DNA of 64,000 bases from Zantedeschia hybrid cultivar (taxonomy: Eukaryota; Streptophyta; Magnoliopsida; Alismatales; Araceae). Position 1 is the first letter of the stretch. The number at the start of each line of letters is the position of its first letter. Below are positions 33,580 to 46,790 of this stretch, piece after piece. The translations under genes were made by a program, and so were the position numbers. Below the pieces are notes generated by a model that saw only the letters and a list, made by a program, of their open reading frames with translations, was not told the origin of the DNA and made no database searches. The stretch covers positions 23,785,614 through 23,849,613 of the forward strand of contig JARZZO010000008.1 in assembly GCA_030544215.1 (NCBI GenBank). The letters run 5' to 3'.

Positions 33580-35700
33580 AAAATCTTACTTTTGCAGCAT
33601 GTCTGATACGTCAGTAGTATAATAATCTTATCATTCTCCGATAGTACTACTGTCGGTGTCGAATAATGTATCTAGTTAGCTTGATAATATTTGTTTTATT
33701 CTTCTATCTCCTATTATCAGTCATATAACTTTAACCTAATGGTTAAATTATGCTTGCCATAATATTTAGCTTGTCATACTTAAATATAATATTAATCTAT
33801 TTAAGTTGACTATACTACTATATATTTTATTGGCTTCGGTATATCCATACCATATCCAATATAATTGTCAGAGATCATATAAAGTTATAAACCATTCGGT
33901 TACCTCATCTGCCAAATATGTCTAATTACATATTATTTGTCGGTTACCACTTGCATTCCTTGGTGGTGTGGAACAGAGTCAGCAGACCTTCCCTTACGTC
34001 CAGGAAACTAAGGCCCCATGATAGGTGCTGTGCATTGAACATGCATGACTCGAGCGGACGTGTGAAAATGCAATTGCACCAAAACAGATTCATGGGATAA
34101 ATCGGTTAATTCGTTTCATCTTGTGAACTTGATTAATTAAGCACTACATGTCCATGGAATACATGTCAACCTAAGCAGCTCCTGCGGCCGACACATCCCA
34201 TTCCACATGCTGAATTGATGCAACTTGACGAAGTACTGCACTACTGTTTGGTGACGGCAACCCATGCATGTCAAGTTCCAGCTGCTGGGCACTTAGATGC
34301 GATCCTGTTGAAGTCTTGAAGAGGATATGTTCCTTTGACAAGGCGTTACGACTCTCTCTGCACCCCTCTGCGTCTTCCCCACGGTGTGTGCATGGTTGAG
34401 ATTCTTCAAGCCATCGTTGAAACTTCTATGATATATAACGTGGTGGTGCAACTGTCCGAGCAAGCCAGGAAGCTTCCTTAAGGACTGGTTTGGACTCGGG
34501 GCAGTTCAGATGGTGATCACTGTAGCGACAAATTAAGTTAGGCATTATGAGTGAGTTACAGGTTTTAAAAATTAAGACAAAAAAGATCTACCTTTTGGGA
34601 ATTTTTGTTCCTTGGGTCGGAAAATAAGAAGAGTTCAAATCCTATTTTCTCATTTCCTGCGACAGCTATAGCTAAGGATTTCTAAGTCACTCTCTTCAGA
34701 CCGAAGGATCACACGCAAAAACTCTAGACACGCTAGCTAGTGAATTTACACTGAAATACGGATATTGTGGGCTATTGACGATGCTGATTCATAAGTCAAG
34801 AGAACTATTGTGATTATAATTTGCATGTAAATTTGTCTATTTCGGCTTTCCCTTTTCGAAGGTTTTTTTTTTTTTTAAATAGCCTTTTTAAAGGTTTACT
34901 GCTCCTGCTTAAAGCATCTTCATTCCATGGTGGTTTTGAATAGTATTCGGCAATCTCTCCTTTACATCAAAGGCGGAAGACTTGGAAAATTGCCTTCCGT
35001 GTGGAAAATGTAATATTCCTCATCTTCTGACCAATCGCCTGCAATATCGTCACCTTGACCTCGTTCTGAAGGCATCTTTTCGTATGTATACGAATAAGCA
35101 GATCAGTAACAAATCGCATGTACAAGAAAAACAGAAGAGAATGATGTACATTGGGAAAGAAGCAAAAAATATTTATTTAAGCTGCAGATCATCATTTATT
35201 AATCTGTCTTCAACAACATCTTTCTAATAAATTAAAGAGTCATTTCACTCGGTTCATTTCATTTTCATAAGGACGGGATACATCAGGTCCCATTCATTAA
35301 GTACTAGGAATACTACAGGAATTTGAGTAGCATTCTATTTAATAGCTAGGGAAGACATATTCCTTTCAAGAAGGTAAGAAGCCACCGTAGAAGCCATACC
35401 ATTAATTATTGATTTTGCAATAAATGCTACAGAAGATATTGCAACGATCATAGCAAGACAAGAGGCGCCATCGGAGGCGGAGGTTTTTACTCGAGACAAC
35501 TTTAAATTTTGGAATATTTTCGAACTTTTTATAAATTTAATATAATTAACTAATTTGAAGAAAAGAAATATTAGACTTCGAAACCCCTTCCATTGAGAAA
35601 GATTAAGGATGACTAAATCTATTCGTATTTAATAATTCTTTTGTTGACATCAGAAATTAAAAATGGGTTTAAATAAGAAGTATAGTAAAAAAAAGTCCTG
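33580..35700. other. Intergenic, no gene seen
   Basis: About 2 kb of AT-rich sequence. Short frames (33918-34100, 34982-35227) have no recognisable features. A poly(T) tract is at about 34862-34877. Confidence 0.4.
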
Positions 35701-35708
35701 TGTAACAA

Positions 35709-36053
35709 GTGACGGCAGTGCACTTAGATACCGCCGGATGTGGACTTCCTACCCGCCGGCATAACTTCTCCATTCCAACCACCAATGCGTACGCACCCAC
35801 TGATCATGGCCGACGAAGAGAGCATGGACCAGACGCAACTCACGCCCGCCGTCTCAGAGCAGCACGAGGCCGTCGGCGGACACTCTCCGGCCGCCTTCGA
35901 CCCGGTTTGAAAGTTTCTAACCATCACATGGGGCGGCTCAGAGGCGCCTGCATGTCATCTTCCCCGCGTTTCTGTCCTACGCTGCCAAGTAGCGCTGAGC
36001 AGGTGGTACTGCCGGCTGGCCGGCGACTTCCTGGCATGGGCCTACGTGATTAA
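35709..36053 (+). pseudogene. Unrecognised coding-like fragment
   Basis: A GC-rich island. A frame from an ATG at 35808 reads MADEESMDQTQLTPAVSEQH and stops at 35912. After the stop the same reading gives KFLTITWGGSEAPACH, and further on a Trp-rich piece (WYCRLAGDFLAWAYVIKG). It looks like a broken first exon of a plant gene, but I cannot name the family. Confidence 0.3.
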
Positions 36054-39000
36054 GGGTGTGCATGAACAGATGTGTTTGATAAAGTCAGATTAATTTGATC
36101 CGCTCCACGTAGTTTCGGTTTGGTTTGAGGTAAAATATAGAAAAATACTGTGAAGTATTGTATTTTATGTCTCATAAGAATATAATATTTTACAGTGTTT
36201 TATATCAATAGCTCATTTGATATTTTATAAGATACTATAAAATCTCAATTTTAAAATTATTGATTTCAGAATTAGTGAAAATAAAAATCTATAGTTTTGA
36301 TTGAGATTGAAAAATTGAAGTCAACTAAAAAAGATCATTTTAGGGGTCAGCCGGCTTTAGAAGACAACAATTTAAGTCATTCCAAACATAGAAACGATAA
36401 TGCAATATAATCTTCAGCAATCCAAATATAAGCAATAACATAATTTTCAGCAATCCAAATATAAGAAAAATGTCATTTTATGGCTATTTAAGAGACACTA
36501 ACTGACCCAAATTAAACAGCATCTGACTATAAAGCTTATGTTTGAACAGAATTTAGGCTCACTTACTAAACGAGTCGAATTTGTGATATAGATATATAGG
36601 GGGGTCCAGTAAGTCTTCATTATATTTATTTAAAATGATATATTTATGTTCATCTAGTATTTTAATTATTTAACAATTCAATTCGCATGTATATTTAAGA
36701 AACTGATCGTGTCCACTTATTTTTCATGTATTAAGTAGATCAAAAATTTTGCCAGATAGATATTAAATAAGCTAAAGTTATTTATATTCCGAGAAGCCAA
36801 GTTATGTTCAATTATTATACGAGTTAACTTTGGACAAAGTAGAATTGGGCTCCTCTAATATCCGAACAGTTCTACCGCGATAAAGAATTCGATTTAACAG
36901 TAAACATAATCGACAAAACTAACACCATTCGACTGGTTTGGGCCCCAGCAGTCCTGCTTACGCGGGCTGGGAGTCACAAGCCCACGGGGAAACGACCACC
37001 GCCAGATTTGGACCTGGGGAACGCTAGCTTATGGCATGGCCAGTTGCCTGCCTCTAGCTAGTTTCTCAGGTTTTGGAATGTCAAAAGGTTTTAGCTTTTA
37101 TATCTCCTAACCGACCTCAGGAAGGAAACGGGCAAACAGCGAGAGCAGTAGTACTCTTATAAAATGGAAGGCAACAGGTGGCTCCCATTTCTCCTAACTT
37201 TCCTACTCGGGACATGACTCAAAGTTTCTGGTCGAGTAGTGCACTGCTGTGTCAAGGATTTGTTGGGCGTGGAGAACTGCTCAGGTGCCGACTCCAGCAA
37301 CCATGTCGGCAGCTATAAGATCCCACTTGATATATAAGATGCACAGCAACGCGGCTTGACGCTTAACCAGATGGAGTCACAGCGATACGATGGACGGCAC
37401 TCGGGCGATAAGATGATGCAGAACGCGGTTTGATGCTTTACCTAACTAGATAGGGTACTCGTGGAGAAACGAGGGCAGATACGCCACGGAAATCTCGGAC
37501 CGCGGGCAGGCCTACGGAGGGCGGAGGCATGCGGGGGTCTCTGGACCTAGCTAGCCGAGTGGCCAGTTTCAAACCGATCGAGACCAATAGGCGACTTAAT
37601 TGGACCCACAAATCTTCTTGCGAATGTGGTTGATGGTGATGGGTCTAATTGATCCACGCTGTGACATAGAAAGGTGCTGAAGACGTTGGTGTTTCTATGA
37701 TATATAGAGAGAATAGATCGTCGTACAGTGCATGCTGACCCTGCCTGCGTAAGTGGCCTTGATTAGAACGTCTACATGTTAAGCTTTGCAAGTTGCCGTC
37801 ATTGAAGGTCTATGGAGCCGAGCAGAATTGATTGGTTTTAATAAAACTTCAGTTCGACTCGGCAAAAATTTTCAAACTTAAAGCCGAGTCCAGACTTTTA
37901 GTTCTGCTCCACCCAAGATAGACAGCCCAGAGTGAGTAAGCCCACACTCGCCAGGCCCGCCCACCGCTGTGGTTGCTCTTGGGTAGTCATACACTGGATT
38001 TTTTAGATTAAGAAACAACTTTTTGCCAATCTCTTGCGTAAATGGCTTTTTGGTGAACAACGTTTTCTCGGCTGATTGCTAGTGAAATTCTAAATATAAA
38101 TTAAATATAATTTTATTATAATCTGGGTTTGGCTCACAAATCAATGAGTTCAGCCTTACCTAACTCAAGCTTAATTACTCATCTAATTAAATGAACTTCA
38201 TCTTAAGACTTCACTCATTTTCACACGTCGAATCTGACTGATTCCCAAGCGGCTCAGCTCACTTCTGGCCTCGTCAATATGTCCGATACTGACATGAGTG
38301 ACCCTTGTTGCACCACATGCGACGATAGTTTAAATTTTTTTATTTTTATTTTTTAAAATTATGGTGGACTTCATCATGTTCGACATGTTTGTATAATCTT
38401 ATCTTCTATGTATCGATTAAAAAAAATCTAAGAAAATAAAAAATGAGCCAATGCATAGTAATGATTTTTTATTTTTTAAATCTTTTTGACTTATCTGATC
38501 AGAGATCAAATTATAGGAGCATGCCAAACATGATCAGATCCACTATAAAAAAAAAATAAAAAAAAAATTCACTGTTGCAGCCGTCTGATGTAACCATATC
38601 AGACGACTATGCCGTGCATACTAGTACAAGAAGTCGGACTCGTACCGACATTGTCTATAGTTTTGCATGAAACAGCAGCAGTGGAGGTAGGGGGTAGAGT
38701 GTGGTTGGACAAATCAAAAGACTTACGTCAGATCAAGCGAACACTTATTAGAATGACTTGGCCCCACCGTGTCATCTTAGGTAAGGGGTCAACTTTTGTA
38801 AGGCAATCAATAGAACACTCGAAGTTAGTGGGTGTTCAGTGTTCACCAGTGCATAGGATATGACTCCCGGTTTCTAGCCATGGACTTGCTTCGATCTCTC
38901 TGCAGCATCTTGTTTTGAATTATTACGGTTCGTTTGGAAGGTTCACAACTAGAGGCTTAGGACATGGTTTTACTTGGCCGTGCACCGTCAGTGAAAACAT

Positions 39001-39369
39001 TTGTAACATATTTAATTTACTCAGTCGTGCACCATTATTGACACACGCAATGAAGATTCATGCAGAGAAAATGACACGTAAGAAACCGTTTTCGTCATTT
39101 TATGGGATTTGCCATTGCTTTCTTCCTATTTTAATCATGGATTATTGTGACGGGCAAATTTACCATTCCTAACGTATGTTCTACGTAATTCACTTACGTT
39201 AATTAAGCTTACGTAGTCGTAAACACGACTTCAAAGTTCATATACGGCACCTGATCTGAGACAGAAACATAAATTAATTGAAGCCGCGAATGAGAGTAGC
39301 CAGGACCAAATGGGAGAGCACATCTTGTGACAGTGACACCAATTCAAAGCGTCAGACATACTACTTGCA
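36054..39369. other. Intergenic with family B repeat and imperfect duplications
   Basis: Family B core occurs at about 36150-36520. A weak ~95-bp duplication (GCGGCTTGACGCTTAACCAGA, then GCGGTTTGATGCTTTACCTAA) lies at about 37340-37450. AT-rich arms at about 38310-38600 may be a decayed MITE. No gene is supported. Confidence 0.35.
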
Positions 39370-39437
39370 GATAACATAGTCTAATGGGAGAGTAGCAAAG
39401 AGTTGATAACATAGTCTAATGGGAGAGTAGCAAAGAG
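39370..39437. repeat. 35-bp tandem duplication
   Basis: GATAACATAGTCTAATGGGA and its continuation to AGAGT occur at 39370-39404 and again at 39405-39437. Confidence 0.85.
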
Positions 39438-40058
39438 TACTTCTTCCCCGTGGATAGAACCGTACTTTACAAACTTTTAATATAAATGATAGAGAGCATA
39501 TCTTCTTAGTACTAATTTTAGACTGGAGTCTAGCGTAGTTGTTGAGTGCCGAAAACCGAACTAGTCCACAGCGTTTATCCCCAACTTGTTATAAACCTTT
39601 TTTTTCTCAGAGGATGGGACCATGTCCATTAGACTAGCAAAACTCTGTTTTACGAACAAGGTGATTAGGATGGGAATGAAAAGCTAACGCAGCCTTGGCT
39701 AATGTGATAAGCTGCATTTTGTTGGGTCAAAGAGTGATACAGCATTTGATCAAGATGGCAAACTTCTGATGTGATATGTGAAGACTACTCATAAGGAGGC
39801 CAAACTAGGGCCGTATAATACCTCTTAACCAGTGGAACGGACTGTCACCTCATGTGCCACACAGGCTTGTTTAGGACCAACAGCCTTCTAGGGAGCACCA
39901 TGGTGTACCCTGCTTCATACGCCGTCCTTCCAATAAGAAGCCTAGGCGTGCTTTGTAACAAGTCTTCACAACAACAGTACTAGTCAAATAAGGCGGTCGT
40001 TTGGAGGAGGTCATCCAAGGAGGAGAATATTTGATCCAATGGAGAGTTTACGTTTACA
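39438..40058. other. Intergenic, no gene seen
   Basis: Nothing recognisable on either strand. Confidence 0.4.
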
Positions 40059-40298
40059 TGTTGAAGTTATTAGGTCATTCAATTCAAAATTTTAAGATAA
40101 TGAGTAGAGTAAGCGCCATATGCTAATCACGTAGACCACAAATACAGGATGTACAGTCTGATTCGTAACCCAATTCTAATATCATGTTGAAATTATTAGA
40201 CCATCCAATTCAAAACTTTAAAACAATGAGTAGAATAGACGTCATCTACTAAACACTTTTTGATTTTGTCTTTTCTTCGACATAAGACTATTCTAACA
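40059..40298 (-). mobile_element. TRIM-type short retroelement, third copy
   Basis: On the minus strand an LTR runs 40298 (TGTTAGAATAGTCTTATGTC) to 40185 (ending TTTCAACA). A degenerate initiator-Met primer site TGATATTAGAATTGG and a ~60-bp spacer follow, then a truncated second LTR ending TTCAACA at 40059. The spacer phrase GTATTTGTGGTCTACGTGA matches that of the TRIM at 31861-32176. Non-coding. Confidence 0.65.
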
Positions 40299-41060
40299 TT
40301 ACATACGTCAAGCAATGAAGTCTATAAAATTGTTCCAAGTAGGAATGTCAAAATGGAAGGTCCAGAGGTAGATCGAATCTTGAATTTTTGCGAATCCAAC
40401 CAAAAACGTTGAAAGGGACCATCTTCCACGAAGCTCATATCTTTTTCTTTTAGACAAGTCCTCAAACAAAGATGTTTAATTATATTGTATGAGGTGATTT
40501 TATACTTGTAAATAGTGTCACCACACTTGCTTGGCGGCTGAGTTAAACTAATGGTTAACGTAAAAGGGCCACTCTAAAAAGGGTATATCACATCTTTTCT
40601 ACATTAACCAGCATAGGACTAACGGGGCAAATCATGGTACCAAATCAAGTCCATGGTACCAAATCATTTAGCTGAAGAAGATGTCATGGGGGGGCTGGAC
40701 TGGAGTATAACTTAAATTGGGCTGGCCCAACTTAAAACTAGAACAACTCAAATTCAGCCCAGGCCAGATTGAACCCGGTTGACTGGGGTACAGCCCAACT
40801 CAAACAAATTGTTAATCTGGGTTGGGCTGCGCTTGCGTAAAGTACTTTGTGTTAGTTTATTTTCTGCGTCATGTTGAATCCATTAGATAAAATATTTTAT
40901 TAGTTTATTTTTTTGCTTTTAAGATTTTATGTGTTACCAAATGAGATAATTTTACGTTAAAAAAACATGCTCAGTTGATTTGATTGAGTTAATGCGGAAA
41001 TCTGGGCTTCAAATTAGAAATTTCATGAATGGTCATCGCTTAATCAGAGAGCTCATTTGG
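40299..41060. other. Intergenic; decayed MITE-like GGGCTGG block
   Basis: About 40685-40840 contains GGGTTGGGCTG and CAACTCAAATTCAGCCCA phrases, like a fragment of MITE family A. No gene. Confidence 0.35.
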
Positions 41061-41249
41061 GAGCCCTTTGATCACTTGATTAGTAATTTGACAATATTAT
41101 CATACCACACCTTTTAATACTCCCTTTGCCCCCACTCAATGGCAGCTATTTGATTATTTAAGTACAAAGCTCTCATTAAATGTACTACTTATAGGTTGTG
41201 ACAAAAATATATTTAATAAAAATCATCTAATTAAGTGATCAAACGACTC
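41061..41249. mobile_element. 189-bp MITE
   Basis: Ends are GAGCCCTTTGATCACTTGAT and, inverted, GAGTCGTTTGATCACTTAAT, matching for about 20 bp. The interior is non-coding. A TSD was not identified with certainty. Confidence 0.6.
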
Positions 41250-42279
41250 TCAATATACGTAACAACAATTTTAAAAGTATCCTATAATAGGGTTCCGCTT
41301 GTTTCTTCACTAGTTTGAATTCCAAAAAACGTAAGGAGAAGTTGCCCCTCCTCTTAGAATAAAAAAAAGGTATCTTTTTTTTATAACTAATTAATGCACC
41401 GCATAATCTAGCGGTCTTCCAAATTTTGTATCTTTTATGCCACCAAATTAATGACCAATGCATTATTTAGTCGTCTTCCAAACTAGGCGACTATAATAAT
41501 TTTGATGGTCCCTCTATCAAACGACACCTTAATTAATACGCAATAAATTCTGATCAAGTAGTTCACAACCATTTGACACTACACAGCAACAACATGATAG
41601 ATTTTTGACGCCTGCTAAATAAATGACAACTCACGGTAGAATTGATAGCTCATTTGAGTAACAGGAATGCTAACATGATTGAAAACTTTTTTCATTTTTC
41701 TAACCAAGTTAAAAGAAAAAGAAGGGACGAGAGTGATTTTTACAATTTTATAGGAGACAGTTAATGTTGTGTTTAAAAAGGAAATACAGCAAATACAACT
41801 ACGTCAAATGAGTAAAAAAAATGAAAAAGCTTTTCCATGATCGTAGCAATTTCCTTTAAGTAATGCACTTGCCGTCTCCAATCCCGTTCCTTATGCCCTT
41901 GCCTCGGCACTTAGCGGTAAGCATGCCTTGCCAAAGAGATTGCCCCACCTAAAACCAAATCCTTCCAAAGTGTAACTGTTCCTCGGCCTCCTGCTTTCCC
42001 ATCTTCATCATTCCTGGCTCCACGACATGTGGAATACCTATGGGTGTCAAACGCTCTCGAGCGGATTGGCCCGTGACGGTCCGGATTCGGGTCGCTTCCG
42101 GTGAAGCCCCTTATCAAAACCCGTTAGAGTTATATTTGCTGCACCGAGGATTAGTACAGTCAATTAAGTTATCTTATAAAGTAGAATGCCATTAGTCTTA
42201 CACGAGCAAGCGGTACATGGGTTGGCCAACCTTTTTCATGTGTGGATCAGACAAATCTTAAATATCGGTACAGGATTCT
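41250..42279. other. Intergenic, no gene seen
   Basis: AT-rich with a moderately GC-rich patch at 41870-42110 that lacks a recognisable frame. Confidence 0.4.
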
Positions 42280-42620
42280 AAATATGACAAATATATGTAG
42301 GCATGATACAAATTTTCGTGGACATAACAAATACTATCTATCGTGCTCACGAAATATTTGTCATATCTGAAAAAAATTATCATCTCAACATATATTTGTA
42401 TAGATTTTTGAAGTGGACAAATATTTTGTATGCATGACAAATACTTTGTTGGCACGACAAATAGTATTTGTCACGTCCAAGAAGTATTTATCATGCCTAG
42501 AATTATTTGTCATCCTTATATATATGTGTATATATTTATGGACGTGTTAAATATTTTTCGTACATGACAAATACTTCGTGACAAAGTATTTGTCATGTCC
42601 ACATATATTTGTCATGTCTA
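42280..42620. repeat. Cluster of inverted ATGACAAATA / TATTTGTCAT motifs
   Basis: At least a dozen copies or near-copies of ATGACAAATA and of its complement lie within about 340 bp, in both orientations. Examples are at about 42287, 42437, 42458, 42467, 42507, 42567, 42585 and 42607. Adjacent opposite copies (for example GTGACAAAGTATTTGTCATG) would form small hairpins. No TSD or coding frame was seen. Confidence 0.7.
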
Positions 42621-43379
42621 AGATCATGTACTCGCATTTAATGTTTGTCTGTGAAAAAATTGTCTAACCTATGTGCCACCTGTCCATGTGAACCGATGAC
42701 ATCTTGCATTGCAAGATGACTCAATTTGCTACATAGACACTTAATACAATAAGCATTACTCAACCCGTTATTTTATGGGTCGGACTAGGCTTGGGTCCCG
42801 AGATCCGTCGAGCAATGACTAATATACATGGAGAAGGAAAATGCTTGCTCACAGCATCCTGTCCGGATCTTTTTTTTTCTTTTGTTTTCTTTGTGTATTT
42901 TTTAAATTTTTTTAAGGCATCTGATAAGACGGTACAACTAACGAGCTCAAGTTGGCCTCTCTCTCTCTTTCTCTCTCTAGAAAGAGAGAGCAGTGCTACT
43001 GTGTAAACCAACCCCTACGTGCAATCTAACCTCTCTCTCTCTTTGATTAGACGGGCGTATTGCTGGATGAACCATCCAATTTTTGATCAGTTGCTCTAGA
43101 AAAAATCTATGAAGAAAATAAAGAAAAAAAAAAGTGCCCTGCATTGCTGTACAAAGCTGTAAAATTTAGTAAACAACGGTAAAATTGTATTTTTCTCATG
43201 TTTGCATTTTCCTATACGTTATTGTGATTTTTGCACATATACTCATAAAAAACACCGTATTTGTATCTATACACCCAACTCCCACATATTATTTTCAACA
43301 CCTTTAAAACCTCATAAATGTTGTGGTTACACCCCTCCCCTCTTCAAAATAAAGTGATCTCCAATCGTAGTGAATTTAG

Positions 43380-43381
<2 letters not shown>
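42621..43381. other. Intergenic, CT/GA tracts
   Basis: CTCTCTCTC runs at about 42957-42991 and 43031-43043, including a small inverted CTCTCTCTAGAAAGAGAGAG. No gene. Confidence 0.4.

Positions 43382-43417
<36 letters not shown>
43382..43417. repeat. (TA)n microsatellite
   Basis: About 18 uninterrupted TA units. Confidence 0.9.
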
Positions 43418-43420
<3 letters not shown>

Positions 43421-45965
43421 AAATAGTAGTGAATTTATCTGTATATGTGCAAAATCTTTAGGTTTGATTTAACAGTATTTCGACAGAGCGATGTAACCAT
43501 AACATTTCTATAATTTCAGGAGCATTGTGGAGTTGGGGATTCGACCCCTAAAATCCTTCTTTCATCTTATTTTGATTTTCAAACTAGAATCATCTTAAAC
43601 TAAAATCGGTGATTTTAAAATTAAAAATTTTATTTTCACTAGTCTTAAAATTGATATTTATAAACCAAGACTTACAACATTTTACGAGTCAAACAAGCCT
43701 CAAAAGAATAAGCAGCTTTTAAAAACCAAGTTTTTTTTTTTTTCTTGTGTTGAAATATTTAGAAAATAAAAATATTTAAAAAATCAGGGGTTTTTTGTTA
43801 AAGTGTGTTTCTTATGTTGAATGATTAAAAAGTTAGACAGATGTTAAAGAGAACTGAGTTTTCTTATAATCACATGCTGCTTCTAACTAATTTTGGTCAA
43901 ACCCGGCGAAGCTGGCCCGCTGGATTTTCCACGAGTTTCCAAGCAATCCGACGGGCTGGACTGGACTCACCTTGTTTTCGCCTGCCAGGCTTGGGCTGCG
44001 CCAGATTATATTCGGGCCGGGCTGGGCAAGCCCAGCCCATTGAATTCCTAGGCAGGCGTTCCCCAAGCCTGAATTTTTTGGGCCACCTCTTTCTAGTCTT
44101 GTCTAAGAACACAGGGTTTCTGTCTGTCTACGGTTCTTCTAGTCTTTGTCCTCACCTTTGAGAATTTGCAAAGGACGTTTCCTTCGCCAACACATACAGA
44201 ACAATCTGGTCATCAGAGAACTAGGGAATGCCTCCTACAGCATGAACTATGTGCTATGTTCTGCCACAACTCTGAAGCTTGCCCTACATCAGAGAAACAC
44301 GTAATAAACTGTTCTTTGGTGCCTCATAAAATGTCATAATCTTCTAATTTTAAAATCAGCAGTTTTAAGATTGGTGGTGACGGCAATGGTGGGGAAAAGG
44401 ATGGATGGTTGGTGCTACAGTAGAGTAAAACTAAAACAGGCTACAACAGAGAGCAAAACTCCAATAGGATTACAGGAGAGGTCAGCGGCAAAGCATACCG
44501 TAGGTGATGGGAACTGTCCTCACCTGGGATTTTAGTTTCTAGTGATCTCAAGTTGGAAAGTAAAGTCAGAGAAAATGGGAGCAACTTAGGAGTAGAAGAT
44601 TTTAATACCGTGCTATTTACAATAACACTAAGGTTTATTTTGTTTGCAGAATTATTTATATTAAAATCAGATTTTGGAGATTTTTTAAACTAGAATAAGA
44701 GATATTTTGATTTGATAAGTTGGTATTCTATCTAGAATAAAGAGAATTACACTATGTTATTCGAAGTGATTTGATAGGAATGAGCGGAATAAAGTGTGGA
44801 ATAAAAGGTAGAATTGGGGGATTAGAGGAATTAGGAATTTCATGTAGAATTACGGGAATTAAGGAAATTGGAAGAATTAAGCATCCTAGGAACCAAACCA
44901 GATTCGAGCCCTTATACCAGTTAATCTCGGTTCTATTCGGCTAACAAAGTGAGCCTAAATATCTAGAAAACATTGAAAAATAGCTTTCTGCAACAGCAAA
45001 CTAAATAAGACTTTGGTCCTCATTCTCATCTCAACATTTTGCTAAACAGTAAATCTAACGATGCTACAATCAACCCTTCTACACATGGTTTTGTTCATAA
45101 TTCAAATAAAAAAAAACGAATCCAACCAAATGATTCAGTTAGGTTCGGCTTGAAGTTGAGTTCAATTCGGTTTCATAAACAGGCAAAAATCAAACCGAAC
45201 CAATAAATCAAATTTAATATAAATATATACTTTACATTAATATCATCTATATAAATATATTAATATAATTAGTGTCATAGGTATATATTTATATGTAAAT
45301 CTATGTACCATATAGATATTTTTATATAAACACATATTTTGTTTTAATTTTAATTATAAAACATATATACATATAATATGAAACATAACGGAAAATCTTT
45401 GTTTGAACCGAAATGAGCCGAAATATTCCAATTTGATTTGGTTCGGTTCAGTTTCATATATGAGTTTGGTTCAGTTCCATTTGAAAAATGCTCGTCCAAA
45501 ACTAAATCGAACTGAACAGTGAATAGCCGTACTTTTATAGTTCTACATGAGGCAAATGCCTCGAGACTTTAGGGTTTGTTAGATTTGTGTTAGGTGTTTA
45601 AGAAAATTTTGCAGTTCTTAGGAAAATAATTTTCTTCTTAACTAAAAATATTCTTAGGAAAAAATAAAAATTTCAGCGTTAGTGGTTATTTGAGAAAAGT
45701 AAAAATCGTGCATGGATCAATATTGAATCTCAATCATTGGTAAAAGAGGAAGAGAGATATCTATGGAAAGTAAGAAAGAAGTTTCATTTTATTTTCAGAA
45801 AAAAATATAAATATATGAGTAAAAAAATTATAGTGATTTTCCAATCTAAAGAACCAAAAAAACTCATGACCAAATGTTTTTCCAAAACCCTAAGAGGCCA
45901 GCAACATCACTAGCACGCTTGCCTTTGATGATGTATTTGGGGAACTTGGAATGAAAGATGTGGCA
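43418..45965. other. Intergenic with repeat fragments
   Basis: Family B cores occur at about 43570-43690 and 44315-44385. A GGGCCGGGCTGGGC MITE-end fragment is at about 44013-44041. AACCGAACC/GGTTCGGTT clusters at about 45120-45200 and 45405-45490 suggest a further decayed MITE. No gene. Confidence 0.4.
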
Positions 45966-45968
45966 GTG

Positions 45969-46790
45969 TTTTTTTTTTTTTTTTTTTTTTGATCATGAAG
46001 ACTGGCCTATCATTCACTCACAAACACAAAGAAGGAATCATTTGGGATCGAAACAGATACAAACAGCGGACAATGCCGAACACAAACACAGTACGATAGA
46101 AGTGAGAAACACAATATTAGAGAAGAGAAAGCCGTCAATAGAAAAGTCAACGATCGCGAGATAAGGATACTTGTTAGAGTGACTATATAATAGTCTTACA
46201 TCGGTTAATTTCAGTTGTGACCAATACTTATAATTTTGAGCCTCTTCAAATTCAACACTTGAATTTTGTGGTTTGTAAGATAGTAGTAGAGTAAAATCTG
46301 ACCCATCTTTATCTTCTAATTTACGTCGTCATCTAATTTCAACTTTTAATTGTGGCCGGTGCTTATGATCTTGAACTACGCTAACAAAGGTGTACGGATT
46401 ACATCCAAAACTCGAGCACTACCATCAATCACAAAAATCCCAGGACCAGATCAAAGCAGAGCCATTGAGACCATAACAAGATTCCACCGATCTAACAGCA
46501 AGAGGAACAACCACAACAGACAAAGCTGTAGGGAGGAGAGAAAGAGAAAGGGCAATCTACTCTACGCGTTGAGCCTCAAGTCCAGTACAGAAACCCCAAA
46601 GATCTGAGCAAATCTAGAGAGCACAAAAAAGGGGCGCCGGATGAAACCAAAATAAGAGGGGATGAAAGGTGGGGGGTGCAAGTGAAGGGGAAGGAGAAGG
46701 ATGGGGGCGCCTAGACGAGAAGGGGGGTGGATGAGAGCCCCAAAGATGCGGGAGTTGAGGGCACTCGAAAACTTCTTCTATAAAATGTTC
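45969..46790 (-). mobile_element. Poly(A)-tailed retroposon-like stretch, with TRIM LTR insert
   Basis: On the minus strand a GC-richer leader (from about 46790) runs into sequence ending CTTCATGATC plus about 22 A (45990-45969). The shape is of a 5'-to-3' non-LTR insertion. A TRIM-type LTR (46172 to about 46280, TGTTAGAGTGACTATATAAT) plus a partial second one (about 46340-46378) lies inside it. No coding domain was recognised. Confidence 0.4.
46172..46280 (+). mobile_element. TRIM-type LTR, fourth copy
   Basis: TGTTAGAGTGACTATATAAT, TCTTACATCGGTTAATTTC and GTGGTTTGTAAGA match the LTR units at 32068-32176 and 33308-33419, here in plus orientation. Confidence 0.6.

Noticed and set aside
42280..42620. 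CRISPR-like array
   Set aside because: Motifs are short, in both orientations, with irregular spacing, and the genome is eukaryotic.
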